From assembly GCF_024362805.1 (NCBI RefSeq), contig NZ_CP093299.1:3566001-3630000 (forward strand): DNA of 64,000 bases, read 5' to 3'. This document shows, piece by piece, positions 45,841 to 54,284 of this stretch (its first letter is position 1; every line of letters starts with the position of its first letter). A program made the position numbers and the translations under genes. The stretch is from Salipaludibacillus sp. LMS25 (GTDB lineage Bacteria; Bacillota; Bacilli; Bacillales; Salisediminibacteriaceae). The notes under the pieces are model-generated. The model saw only the letters and a list, made by a program, of their open reading frames with translations, searched no databases and was not told the DNA's origin.

Positions 45841-45895
45841 AAACACAGGCCGTTCTGACAGAGGATATTTCCTACACCTTTCGGCCTGTGTTTTT
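45841..45895 (+). terminator. Terminator of yhaM
   Basis: AAACACAGGCCG / CGGCCTGTGTTT stem with a long loop and T5 tail; palindromic enough to serve the convergent gene at 45902 also. Confidence 0.88.
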
Positions 45896-45901
45896 ATGAT
45901 A

Positions 45902-46228
45902 CTACGAATTGTATTCAACCACGGAGGCCTCCTCCGTGGGAATGACTAGTTCAATTAAATGATTCTTGTTTAAAATATCGTTTAATACTTCCGTTTTGAA
46001 GGTCTGATAGCATGGGGATTTAAGCCATTCATTCCATGTGAGATGATGGCACTTCTTCCAAGCTTCCTGCCAATGAGCTAATACAAAAGCTTCTACACGC
46101 TCATGAACAATTGGAAAAGCAATCAATGGAGAAATTTCTTTATGTTCCTCTAATTTTGTCATCACAAGTTTAACAAGCTGGTCTTTAAACTGGCTGCATG
46201 TCATGTCGTTTAATGAAATATATGGCAT
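45902..46228 (-). CDS. Hypothetical protein, 108 residues
   Basis: I do not recognise the family. The protein is soluble, helical and rich in His, Trp and Cys in the middle (FVLAHWQEAWKKCHHLTWNE, then WLKSPCYQTF), without signal or membrane segment. A GGAGGTACTCATC site precedes the ATG, and codon use resembles the neighbours, so it is probably real. The gene converges on yhaM. Nothing in the context points to a function. Confidence 0.6.
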   Translation of the reverse strand: MPYISLNDMTCSQFKDQLVKLVMTKLEEHKEISPLIAFPIVHERVEAFVLAHWQEAWKKCHHLTWNEWLKSPCYQTFKTEVLNDILNKNHLIELVIPTEEASVVEYNS

Positions 46229-46617
46229 ATGATGAGTACCTCCAAAATAGTAAGTTAGTTTGACTTTACCCTTACTGCAGAGAGTAAAACCTAATTATAA
46301 GGACGACATGAAAATGTAATAATCACGTAGTCATTATGTTATTTTTTAAAAAGCATGGGACTCTAAATATGACGTAATAAGAAAAGCAAACATATATTTG
46401 TATTTTAAACAATCGATTAAGAAAAGGGGCAAATAGCTTGCCTTCACTATTAAAACGCAAAATATTTTTATCATCACTACATTGATAAAGCTAGAAAATT
46501 GAAGACTCCCGTCCATAAAGACAGGAGCCTAATATTAAAATTACTATTCTATCCGGCTTAATACGCTCTACACTGCCCTGATTCAAGGTAGAGGTTAAGA
46601 GCTCTTAGCCAGGCTGC
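46229..46617. other. Intergenic, no gene recognised
   Basis: AT-rich. GACTCCCGTCC / GACAGGAGCC (46503-46529) forms a hairpin that, read on the minus strand (GGCTCCTGTC...GACGGGAGTC then TTCAATTTT), may terminate the YjcZ-type gene. Otherwise empty. Confidence 0.45.
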
Positions 46618-46716
46618 TTAACATACGTAAGCTGATCCTACGATAATTAATAGAATGAACAAAACAACAATGAGTGTAAACCCTGAATAATAAGGTGCTG
46701 GCGTGTAACCGCTCAT
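46618..46716 (-). CDS. YjcZ-family sporulation mini-protein (first of three)
   Basis: A 32-residue peptide, MSGYTPAPYYSGFTLIVVLF followed by ILLIIVGSAYVC. The family hallmark is a short Gly/Tyr/Pro start, then YSGFxLIVVLFILLIIVG, a single membrane helix. AGGGTGAAGATC precedes the ATG. Such peptides are made in sporulating bacilli. It is very likely real despite its size because two more copies lie across prsA. Confidence 0.85.
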   Translation of the reverse strand: MSGYTPAPYYSGFTLIVVLFILLIIVGSAYVC

Positions 46717-46829
46717 GATCTTCACCCTTTCTGAAGTAGTTTTTGGGGGCGTCCCCATATTTAATGTATGTCACGCTAAAGAAACGGGTGAATAGGCACT
46801 TATGGATTATTATTATAAAAACTCACGAG

Positions 46830-46955
46830 TTTATCACAGATACCGTCTGAAAAACGCCTGCCTGTGAAAATAGAGAGGAGAGAGTAAGGGACGGGAATGT
46901 CCTGATTCACTCACCTACCAATCGAAAACTCCAGCCTATTGAAGGGGTGTTTTAT
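46830..46955 (+). repeat. Family B repeat, copy B7, sharing TTTAT with A4
   Basis: TTTATCACAGATACCGTCTG start, AAAATAGAGAGGAGAGAGTA, GAATGTCCTGATTCACTCAC, and a GGGGTGTTTTAT end whose TTTAT is also the first five bases of copy A4. Confidence 0.88.
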
Positions 46956-47109
46956 CCCACTCTTAAGGGGCAGTAAAACCCCTACCTGAAAACTTAAGAA
47001 GGTCGAAACGTTTAGGTGAGGGATAAACTGCCCCTAAAGGTCCCATAAGTTAAACGAACAATCAGTGGGGGATGACGGAAAACTCCCACTGATTGAAGCT
47101 TAACTTTAT
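46951..47109 (+). repeat. Family A repeat, copy A4 (159 bp)
   Basis: Full-length copy starting TTTATCCCACTCTTAAGGGG. In the long stem one arm reads CCCCTACC and the other GGTGAGGG, so pairing is slightly weakened. It ends TTAACTTTAT. It directly follows B7. Confidence 0.9.
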
Positions 47110-47207
47110 TAGAAGTTAACTATATGGACTATAGCTATCCTTTATCTTCGTTAGAAAATGTGTTGTGTGTAAAGAGAGGATGTAAGGACAACATTAGTGA
47201 CTGCGGT

Positions 47208-47239
47208 AAAAAACGCCTGTCCGACAAAAGGACAGGCGA
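47208..47239 (-). terminator. Terminator of prsA
   Basis: On the minus strand CGCCTGTCC / GGACAGGCG with a 7-base loop, followed by TTTTTTA. Confidence 0.92.
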
Positions 47240-47245
47240 CATTAT

Positions 47246-48130
47246 TTATTTAGTGAAATTATTTAAGGAATCTTCAAACTGTTCATCTAGTATTTCAAAA
47301 TCAATTTCTTTCATGAGCTGTATTTGTTCTTCACTCATTTTCTGATTCTTACGTTGCATTAAAGTGGAAAGAAGTTGGCCTTTAACTTCTTCAAAATCCT
47401 CTTCGAAATCTGTTCGATCTAGCACCTCGATAATATGGTAACCGAATGAAGTTTTAACTGGCTCACTAATTTCACCTTCTTCAAGAGAGAAAGCAACTTC
47501 CTCAAAAGGAGGCGTCATACTTCCAGGAGGAAATGAACCTAAATTACCACCTTCTACAGCGGAAGCAGGGTCTTGAGAATTTTCCTTAGCTAATTCAGCA
47601 AAATCTGCTCCGTCTTTTAATTCTTGAATGAGCTTAAGGGCTGTTTCTTCATCTTCTACAAGGATATGTCTTGCTTCAAGTTCTTTACCTTTGTCGTACT
47701 CCTCTTGTAATTCTTCATCCGTTGGTTCGCCGACCATGCCTACACGTTTCTCAAGAACTAACTGCCTTAAAATGCTTTTACGTAATATGTCTTTATCGTT
47801 AATGCCTTGCATTTGAAGCATGTTAGAAAGGTCTTCTTCAGTCTCCAAATTATTATTTTCCATAAATTCTTCAACCTGTTCATCAATATCTTCCTCTGAA
47901 ATGTCCAAATTGTCAGCCTCAGCAGCAATCGCTTTGTCCATTACGAGTATTTCCAATGCTGGGCTTCCATAACTATTTTTAAGGAATTCAACAAGCTCTC
48001 CTTCGGTGACATCTCCGGCACTTGTTTCTACAACAACTTTACTATTGTCCGTGCCAGCTTCTGAATCATTACTGCACGCACTAATTAACATCATACTTGA
48101 TAACGCCATAACTAATGAAGATTTCTTCAA
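47246..48130 (-). CDS. prsA: PrsA foldase lipoprotein
   Basis: A membrane-anchored parvulin-type peptidyl-prolyl isomerase that folds secreted proteins after Sec export. The lipobox is LISAC, with acylated C19 when started at TTG 48130, 8 bases after GGAG (a GTG three codons earlier overlaps the ribosome site). A SurA-like N-terminal region covers ~30-130. The PpiC domain covers ~140-235 ([66 protein letters not shown]). The length of 294 is normal. It lies near hpr and yhaM, as in B. subtilis. Confidence 0.95.
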   Translation of the reverse strand: MKKSSLVMALSSMMLISACSNDSEAGTDNSKVVVETSAGDVTEGELVEFLKNSYGSPALEILVMDKAIAAEADNLDISEEDIDEQVEEFMENNNLETEEDLSNMLQMQGINDKDILRKSILRQLVLEKRVGMVGEPTDEELQEEYDKGKELEARHILVEDEETALKLIQELKDGADFAELAKENSQDPASAVEGGNLGSFPPGSMTPPFEEVAFSLEEGEISEPVKTSFGYHIIEVLDRTDFEEDFEEVKGQLLSTLMQRKNQKMSEEQIQLMKEIDFEILDEQFEDSLNNFTK

Positions 48131-48319
48131 TATGGTCACTCCTACTCAATTTTATCTTTTCTTCCCTGTATAAATATAGCACATCTTGCTTAGTTTTTGT
48201 AAGACTTCTGAACGATTACACAGATTTTCCGCTTTCTTTCAAAAAGCGTGACAAATGTCTATACGTGATTTTGTCACCGAAATAAGATGTAATGAACGTT
48301 AAAATAAGGAGGAATGTAC

Positions 48320-48406
48320 ATGTCACATTCATATTATTCAGGCTTTGCCTTGTTAGTCGTACTGTTCATATTGTTGGTGATCATTGGCGCATCTTGGGCT
48401 TATTAA
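48320..48406 (+). CDS. YjcZ-family sporulation mini-protein (second)
   Basis: A 28-residue peptide, MSHSYYSGFALLVVLFILLV then IIGASWAY. AAGGAGGAATGTAC precedes the ATG. One hydrophobic helix after a YYSGF motif. It is divergent from prsA and 42 bases before a near-duplicate. Confidence 0.87.
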   Translation: MSHSYYSGFALLVVLFILLVIIGASWAY

Positions 48407-48448
48407 TTTGAGCCGAATGTGTGGCTAAATGCTAAGGGAGGTGACGAT

Positions 48449-48535
48449 ATGGGACATCACTGCCATAGCGGCTTTGCGTTAATAGTCGTACTATTTATTC
48501 TTCTTGTTATAGTTGGGGCTTCCTGGTGTTGTTAA
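48449..48535 (+). CDS. YjcZ-family sporulation mini-protein (third)
   Basis: A 28-residue peptide, MGHHCHSGFALIVVLFILLV then IVGASWCC. AGGGAGGTGACGAT precedes the ATG. It differs from its neighbour mainly by His/Cys residues at both ends, which could bind metal or form disulfides. Ends in a strong terminator; the two genes are probably one transcript. Confidence 0.87.
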   Translation: MGHHCHSGFALIVVLFILLVIVGASWCC

Positions 48536-48551
48536 AAGAACGTCATAAGAG

Positions 48552-48583
48552 AAAAACTTGGCATATAACGTGCCAAGTTTTTA
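48552..48583 (+). terminator. Terminator of YjcZ pair
   Basis: Perfect stem AAAAACTTGGCA / TGCCAAGTTTTT with a 7-base loop. Confidence 0.92.
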
Positions 48584-48681
48584 TTTATAACAGATAAGGG
48601 TCCCCGTAACCCCCCGACTCAAAAAATCTATAGAGGCGAGAGATAACGGACGCTAATGTCCTGCTTGAAGGTTCGTTTTAT
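48584..48681 (+). repeat. Family B repeat, copy B9 (98 bp)
   Basis: TTTATAACAGATAAGGGTCC left end, AGAGGCGAGAGATAACGGAC, GCTAATGTCCTGC and TTGAAGGTTCGTTTTAT right end. The left end is more divergent than in other copies. Confidence 0.82.
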
Positions 48682-49239
48682 GTCATGAAAATTCTAAAGA
48701 AAGATGATGTTATAAGAATGGTTATAAGAACATTAATCGTTCGAAACACTTTCGCTTGCCGCTCTTCAGGAATGTCTTTTTGTATGCATAAAGAGTTCGT
48801 CATTGAGTTAATGATGAACAAATAAAAAGTGGCAAATAAAAGGAATGGTAAATACATTCAATAACCCCCAAATTTAAAATTTATCCTTAATTCTCACTTA
48901 AGAATATTGGATAGAGGTAAAACTTTATTATGGTCATACTAAGTGAACCTGTCTTAGCCTTGTTAAAAATAAATCAATTGAATTGACTAATAACGTCTAA
49001 GCAGCGGACTGTTGTTAATAATAATAAATAGGCGAAGTAGTCATTTCTAGAAGTAGGACTACGAAGTAACAGTCATGACTATATCATTTCAAAGTTTTTC
49101 TTTAGCAAAAAAGGAACGAGACTAATTGGGCAAGGCAAAAAGCGACAATAATAACTCTATTGTAACAAAGATATCCCATCTCGGGAATCAAGAAATCTTA
49201 TTTTCCAATTAAAGAGTGATATGACTAAGGGAGGTTATA
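48682..49239. other. Intergenic, no gene recognised
   Basis: About 560 AT-rich bases between repeat B9 and the YpmS-like gene. No frame, repeat copy or terminator was recognised. AAGGGAGG just before 49240 is the ribosome site of the next gene. Confidence 0.45.
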
Positions 49240-49824
49240 ATGAGTACACCACAAAATAAATGGAGAAACGCTTTTTTCATATTAGTTGGTACCGTTATTT
49301 TAGCCGTCTTGTCAGCAATAGGTTGGTTATATTTCGGATTGTCTCATACGCCAACTAATGTTTTTGAGCCCCCATCCTTTTCAGATAGAGAAGCAGCTAG
49401 TTTTTCAGTGGAGACCACAAGAGAAGACTTAAATTTCTGGTTGCAAAATGAGTTGAACAAAGAGGAAGGAACAGAGTTTTATACTATTACGATTGATGAT
49501 GATGTCTATTTTGAAGCAACTGTCGATGCTTTTGGAATCACCGTCCCCATTTACATCGTGTTGTCCCCTCGTGTTACTGAGGACGGGAATATAGAATTAT
49601 TAGAAGAATCTTTCAGCGTCGCAAATATTAGCCTTCCCTCAACGAGAGTATTTGAGCTCATTGAATCACGGACAGACTTACCGAAATGGATCAGTGTCAT
49701 TCCAAGTGAACAAAAATTATATGTAAATGTGAGAGAAGGATTCTCAGACGAAATGGAGATAAAGGTAACTTCTTTTGATTTGGCATTAAATGAAATTGCA
49801 TTTGATATTCGTTATATACAATAA
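49240..49824 (+). CDS. YpmS-family (DUF2140) membrane-anchored protein
   Basis: A 194-residue protein with an N-terminal membrane anchor (~9-32: WRNAFFILVGTVILAVLSAI) and a soluble extracytoplasmic beta-rich domain (FSVETTREDLNFWLQNELNK, FGITVPIYIVLSPRV, SVIPSEQKLYVNV, FDLALNEIAFDIRY). This pattern fits DUF2140/YpmS, which is usually next to ypmR-type lipases; no such partner is here. Function unknown. Confidence 0.85.
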   Translation: MSTPQNKWRNAFFILVGTVILAVLSAIGWLYFGLSHTPTNVFEPPSFSDREAASFSVETTREDLNFWLQNELNKEEGTEFYTITIDDDVYFEATVDAFGITVPIYIVLSPRVTEDGNIELLEESFSVANISLPSTRVFELIESRTDLPKWISVIPSEQKLYVNVREGFSDEMEIKVTSFDLALNEIAFDIRYIQ

Positions 49825-49856
49825 TTTATCACAGACTGATTGAAGGTTCGTTTTAT
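49825..49856 (+). repeat. Family B mini-copy B8, sharing TTTAT with A5
   Basis: Only both ends of family B remain: TTTATCACAGACTGATTGAA and GGTTCGTTTTAT. Its last TTTAT is the start of A5. It begins one base after the YpmS-like stop codon. Confidence 0.75.
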
Positions 49857-49906
49857 CCCACTCTTAAGGGGCAGTAAAACTCCCACTGATTGAAGCTTAG
49901 CTTTAT
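49852..49906 (+). repeat. Family A repeat, short copy A5 (55 bp)
   Basis: Same 55-bp form as A3: TTTATCCCACTCTTAAGGGG, CAGTAAAACTCCCACTG, ATTGAAGCTTAGCTTTAT. It retains the right-hand version of the direct repeat (ACTCCCAC), whereas A3 retains the left-hand version (ACCCCCAC). Confidence 0.92.
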
Positions 49907-49984
49907 ATAATACCTCTGCAAGCTTTTAAGGCCAAGCGTTGCAGAGGCGACCCCCTAAAGATAAAGACATATAAATCTCTTTCT

Positions 49985-50539
49985 CTAAAAAGAGGAATTA
50001 TTTTTCATGGCTGGTGACAAGATGTAAAATCCATCACGCGTTTCTTCAATCAGACATTGTCTTGGCGCATGGCTGATTTGTCTAAAGTTTAAGTAATCAT
50101 AGACACAAATACCCATATTAAGTGCAGACATCATGGCTATATAATGCACGAGATGCGGGAATATGAAGGCGCCTACGATAGATAGAGTTGTGAGTATAAG
50201 CGCCGGTGCAGCAGTTGAAAGCAAACTTACGTACTTCGATAAAGGCTGCTTTGTAGAATAATAAAAATAAGGCCATTGGGTTTTTCTTATTCCGAATGTT
50301 GCTTTTTTCCCTGTTAGCCATATCGGTAAACAATGTAAAAGCAGATGAATAGGTATAATTATTAAAAGGCTGAAAAAAAGAAATAGGATGCCATGATCTA
50401 CAAGTGGGGCATTTTGAAAGAATGTTCTAAATACCATAAAAAAGATTAAGAAATACCCCATCATAATAATCATGGATAAAAACGAAAGCCTTAGCTTGCC
50501 AAATTGGTTTTCTACTGAGATTGTTTTTAAACAGTTCAT
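49985..50539 (-). CDS. DUF3267 membrane protein YhaJ-like
   Basis: A 184-residue membrane protein with four helices. It starts MNCLKTISVENQFGK at the ATG at 50537-50539, 9 bases after GGAGGTG. The second helix carries IPIHLLLHCLPIW, the place of the HELIH-type zinc site of DUF3267 proteases; here the Glu is Leu (HLLLH), so catalysis is doubtful. B. subtilis has a similar YhaJ between prsA and hpr. Function unknown. Confidence 0.78.
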   Translation of the reverse strand: MNCLKTISVENQFGKLRLSFLSMIIMMGYFLIFFMVFRTFFQNAPLVDHGILFLFFSLLIIIPIHLLLHCLPIWLTGKKATFGIRKTQWPYFYYSTKQPLSKYVSLLSTAAPALILTTLSIVGAFIFPHLVHYIAMMSALNMGICVYDYLNFRQISHAPRQCLIEETRDGFYILSPAMKNNSSF

Positions 50540-50789
50540 CTTAACTTGCACCTCCACCACGGTAACACCTTAACTTTTTAAAACGTTTAATGTGTTTAAA
50601 TAAATTAAATACTATAGTAATTTACGATGAATTTAGAAAGAAATCAATACTTTTTTAAAAAAATAACACTAGCATTGCATTAATACCTTCAAAATCTTCG
50701 TAAATCTTGTTTGTTGCTGAGAAAAAGTCCTTTATAATGGATAAGTCAGGTGGTAATCCCGTCCAAATCCACTAATAAAGGACCAACAC

Positions 50790-51440
50790 ATGGACAAGAT
50801 TACACGAAAAACGTCTTTTGGACAATGGTTTTCACCAATAAATCTTCAATTATGTGAAGAACAAGTGAAAGCATTGAAATGAGATCACGATACGAAAAAA
50901 TTAACGCCAGAATCATTTTAAAATTATTGCTTTTTGCACAACTAGAAGAAAATTGAAAGTCTCCATGCATTAGGAGATTGTCTTATCGATTGGACGAACT
51001 CTCAAAAGGAATAGACCTTGATTCTATTAATATTTTTCAGCTGTCACGACGATTGAACGGTATGAATCCAGACTTATTTCAACGACTTTTCCTTGGTTTA
51101 TTCGAACAAATTCATGCCAAAACACATTTTAAGAAAACGCATTATACCGTTAAAAATTAGTGACTCAAGCACTTTGCCACTTAATTTGACGAATCATAAA
51201 TGGGCAAAGTTCAGGAAAACAACTGCTGGTGTAAAGTTACATGTGCGACTTGTATTTATCCCACTCTTAAGGGGCAGTAAAACCCCCACCTCAAAACTTA
51301 AGAAGGTCGAAACGTTTAGGAGGGGGATAAACTGCCCCTAAAGGTCCCATAAGTTAAACGAACAATCAGTGGGGGATGAAGGAGAACTCCCACTGAGTGA
51401 AGCTTAGCTTTATGGAAAAAAGGATTTCCTCCCCACCAGC
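50790..51440 (+). pseudogene. IS4-family transposase, decayed and interrupted by repeat A6
   Basis: Fragments in shifting frames spell a known IS4-type transposase N-terminal half: MDKITRKTSFGQWFSPINLQ, then KLTPESFLKLLLFAQLEE, ESLHALGDCLIDW, and IPLKISDSSTLPLNLTNHKW followed by AKFRKTTAGVKLHVRLVF. Several stops and frameshifts are present. Immediately after LVF the 159-bp repeat A6 intervenes; after it the text resumes as TTTATGGAAAAAAGG, consistent with the next residues (FMEK). The C-terminal DDE half is absent. The outer inverted repeats were not identified. Confidence 0.82.
51255..51413 (+). repeat. Family A repeat, copy A6 (159 bp), inserted in a transposase gene
   Basis: Full-length copy bounded by TTTAT at 51255-51259 and 51409-51413. 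Internal direct repeats start at 51279 and 51383, exactly 104 bp apart. It interrupts a transposase reading frame, giving an insertion site that can be read directly. Confidence 0.93.
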
Positions 51441-51884
51441 TTGTTCCTCTATTGGCCACCATTAAAATAACCCTCCTAACCTTTAAAAAGTTTTGGTTGA
51501 TTTAGGATAATTATTGTAGAGTATAATCTTTTATAGTCATCATTACCTGTGTCAATTGACTAGGAACTAACTAAACAAAGGTCTCTCCATCTGTCTAGGG
51601 GATTATTTCAAAAAAAGTCCGAGTGGCGTGAAAGGAGAGAAACGAGCCACGTAGAAGAGAAAAGGCCTGTAAGAACTGAGTAATGAATAACATGGAACAG
51701 GTCTAGTTATTAAAATAGTGACATTTGATTAATGCAACATTTATGAAAAAATAACAGTTTTAAAGAAGGATTCATAGTGAATTAGCTCATTTTATCTTCG
51801 TTTAATTCAGCATCTACCCTCACACCATCATATTTTAATACTTCTCTTATGGAAAAGAGCACTAGGAAAAAACTGTTTAAAAAT
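51441..51884. other. Intergenic, no gene recognised
   Basis: AT-rich sequence after the decayed transposase. No further transposase motif or repeat copy was recognised. Confidence 0.45.
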
Positions 51885-51918
51885 AAAAAAACAGCTAGGA
51901 CATGGTGTCCCAGCTGTC
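51885..51918 (-). terminator. Terminator of hpr
   Basis: On the minus strand ACAGCTGGGACACC...TGTCCTAGCTGT followed by TTTTTTTATTTTT. Confidence 0.9.
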
Positions 51919-51960
51919 ATTTAGTAACCGATTTGGAGATGTACCGCTATATTAAGAACA

Positions 51961-52539
51961 TTATGACGACGCTTCTTTCTTTTTTTGTAAAGGGACAAGT
52001 TTACCTTCTTCCTCAATAAAATCATCTTCAATCTTACTGAGGGACTTTTCGAAAGTAGATATAAAGTCAGGACCATAAATATGCTTCACTATGCTTATAA
52101 GCTCAGAGAATTCAGGGAATTTTCCGTATAAATCTTTAATTGGGAGCGAGCCACTATAAACACCATACGCGTTAGGATTGTACGTTCCAAATGTTTCAAT
52201 AAGTAAACTCTCACCTTGAGGTGTAAGATAAATATAAGTATTCCGTTTATCTGTCTGCCGTTTAGAGAAAGTCAACAATCCCCGTTCTTCAAGCTTTTTA
52301 GAAAAATTGAAAGCTGTCGATACATGCATGACGCCGAATTTGGCAATGTCTGAGATAGAGGCACCTTCCAATTGATAGGCTATCCAGAGAATGTGATGCT
52401 CATTAATGTTTAGGTCGTATGGTTTTATCCAATTTTGCCAATCCTTTTCAATTGATTTCCAAAGTGCTTTACTAAGTTGGGCCACTTTATGACTGAACAT
52501 TATCGACTGTTTCATTGATTGCACAGGATGCTGTTCCAT
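51961..52539 (-). CDS. hpr: Transition-state regulator Hpr (ScoC)
   Basis: MarR-family repressor of exoprotease and sporulation genes in the stationary transition. The 192 residues match B. subtilis Hpr: [40 protein letters not shown], recognition helix [22 protein letters not shown] and wing [17 protein letters not shown], with [20 protein letters not shown] later. Upstream is a 16-bp perfect palindrome, perhaps an autoregulatory site. The gene neighbours serC-hit-ecs, as in B. subtilis. Confidence 0.95.
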   Translation of the reverse strand: MEQHPVQSMKQSIMFSHKVAQLSKALWKSIEKDWQNWIKPYDLNINEHHILWIAYQLEGASISDIAKFGVMHVSTAFNFSKKLEERGLLTFSKRQTDKRNTYIYLTPQGESLLIETFGTYNPNAYGVYSGSLPIKDLYGKFPEFSELISIVKHIYGPDFISTFEKSLSKIEDDFIEEEGKLVPLQKKKEASS

Positions 52540-52604
52540 GGTCTCCCTCCATTTCTATAGAATGTCATTATATATTCCAATAAATCATTTATTTTACTAG
52601 GAAA

Positions 52605-52620
52605 ATGATATTAATATCAT
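52605..52620 (-). promoter_or_regulatory. 16-bp perfect palindrome upstream of hpr
   Basis: ATGATATTAATATCAT, centred ~73 bases before the hpr start, in a very AT-rich region (52540-52877) that otherwise holds no gene. Hpr and other MarR proteins bind AT-rich palindromes, and remembered Hpr sites (RATANTATY) resemble the half-sites. AT-rich palindromes also arise by chance. Confidence 0.45.
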
Positions 52621-52877
52621 AACATAAAAAATGTTTATTTCTCAATATCATTTCTGTATTTTCAGAAAATTGAACGATGCGGCACTATAGATTGAAAAAT
52701 AGAGATATGACAGGCGAATACAAGGATAAGTAGAATGACTTAAAACCTGTCATAATAGTTAGACGTTTCTCAACATTATCATACTTGTAGAAAGTTGGCT
52801 TGATGTTTTCAATTATATTAGTAAAGGACAGTGCATGAATAAGTTGATTTAAAGCGATAAAGTAATTTGGGCTTTTT

Positions 52878-53963
52878 TTACCCGTTTTGTTCCATAAATT
52901 GTTCCATAAATTCTTTAAGAACAATTACGTGTTCAACGGGTACAGCATTATAGTTAGATACGCGACAACCCCCGACAGAGCGATGGCCATTTAAGCCAAT
53001 GAACCCTTTTTCTTTAGCTTCCGTCAGAAACTTTTTCTCTAGTCCTTCACTTGGTAAGCGGAATGTAATATTCATCAATGATCGAGAGGCCGGTTCAGCA
53101 TGCCCTGTATAAAAACGGTTAGAGTTGTCAATGACATCGTAAATCATTTGAGCTTTTTTTTCAGCTTTTCGTGCCATTTCTTCCACGCCACCTTGTTGCT
53201 TAATCCACTCAGTCACTAATCCTGTTATATAAATAGCTCCTGTTGGAGGTGTGTTATACAATGATTGTTTGTCTGCATGTTGTTTGTATGATAGAGAAGG
53301 AGGTAATGTATTGTTAGCAGATTCAAGTAACGTTTTTCTCATAATGACTAGTGTTACTCCTGACATACCAGCGTTTTTTTGAGCACCTGCATAGACCATA
53401 TCTACGTTCTCCCATGGAATCGTTCGGCTGAGAATATCACTAGACATATCAATAATAACTGGAACATCGCCACGTTCAGGGAGCTTGGACCATTGGGTAC
53501 CATAGATCGTGTTATTTGACGTTAAATGGACATATGCCGTATCGTTAGACAACTTTGAAAGGTCTGTGTGAGGGACATGCTGGTAATGATCTTCTTTCGA
53601 GCTAGCAATGATCGTCGTTTCGCCTATAGCAGAGGCCTCTTTTAAAGCTTTTTCAGACCATGACCCCGTTAACACGTAGCCAGCTTTTTTCTCAGCAGGA
53701 AGAAAATTTAGAGCGACCATAGCAAATTGTAGGCTAGCCCCTCCTTGCAAGAATAAAATGTCAAATGTTTCTGGAATTTGTAAAATGTCTCTTAATTGAT
53801 CCATCGCACGAAAGTGGATTCCTTCGTATAAAGGGCTGCGGTGACTCATCTCCATAACGGCCATACCAGATTGTTCGTAGTTGAACATGTTAGCTTTTGC
53901 TTTTGTTAAAACCTCAACAGGAATTGGACTTGGACCAGGATTAAAATTGTAAACGTTTGTCAT
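52878..53963 (-). CDS. serC: Phosphoserine aminotransferase
   Basis: PLP enzyme of serine biosynthesis (3-phosphohydroxypyruvate to phosphoserine). The 361 residues contain NFNPGPSPIPVEVL, MEMSHRSPLYEGI, FLQGGASLQFAMVALNFL, YVHLTSNNTIYGTQW, DMSSDILSRTI, the PLP lysine in YAGAQKNAGMSGVT, and GLNGHRSVGGCRVSNYNAVP. The C-terminus has a near-repeat, FMEQFMEQNG, possibly from a small duplication at the stop. GGGAGGTTTTCAAT precedes the ATG. Confidence 0.96.
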   Translation of the reverse strand: MTNVYNFNPGPSPIPVEVLTKAKANMFNYEQSGMAVMEMSHRSPLYEGIHFRAMDQLRDILQIPETFDILFLQGGASLQFAMVALNFLPAEKKAGYVLTGSWSEKALKEASAIGETTIIASSKEDHYQHVPHTDLSKLSNDTAYVHLTSNNTIYGTQWSKLPERGDVPVIIDMSSDILSRTIPWENVDMVYAGAQKNAGMSGVTLVIMRKTLLESANNTLPPSLSYKQHADKQSLYNTPPTGAIYITGLVTEWIKQQGGVEEMARKAEKKAQMIYDVIDNSNRFYTGHAEPASRSLMNITFRLPSEGLEKKFLTEAKEKGFIGLNGHRSVGGCRVSNYNAVPVEHVIVLKEFMEQFMEQNG

Positions 53964-54284
53964 ATTGAAAACCTCCCATTAAAATACTGTAATTTCAAAT
54001 TTCAGACTTCATAACGCCAACAGGACTTTCTTAATACCTTTAAGAACAGTTGAAAAAGATCTTGAAGTGAAAAGAGAGGGCTAAAGCTAAAGGAATTTAG
54101 CCCTTCTTATTCTTTTTAAATTTTTAACAGAGGACGATCCATGTCTAAAAAAATAGATCATTGCTAAATGACGCAATTGAACCAGTGTCATTATACAAAA
54201 TAAACCTGTTAAAAACGACTATTTGTTATAAAATAGTTAGCATTGTTCCTTTATTCGTGTAGAAAATGCCATTGTGAAAGTCAC
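53964..54284. other. Intergenic between hit and serC with hairpin
   Basis: AGGGCTAAA / TTTAGCCCT (54077-54103) forms a stem with a 10-base loop. On the minus strand it is followed by CTCTTTTC and may terminate the hit transcript. No T-box or other serC leader motif was recognised. Confidence 0.5.

Noticed and set aside
46973..47035. Compensatory base changes proving a conserved RNA stem in family A
   Set aside because: In A4 the T and A changes fall on neighbouring, not partnered, positions (one G-T wobble and one A-C mismatch), so they do not support covariation.
52685..52924. 79-codon minus-strand frame downstream of serC
   Set aside because: It overlaps the 3' end of serC in another frame and has the Asn/Lys/Phe bias of AT-rich non-coding DNA.
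53964..54284. A T-box or other riboswitch before serC
   Set aside because: No T-box core or antiterminator pairing was found; the single hairpin is better explained as the hit terminator.
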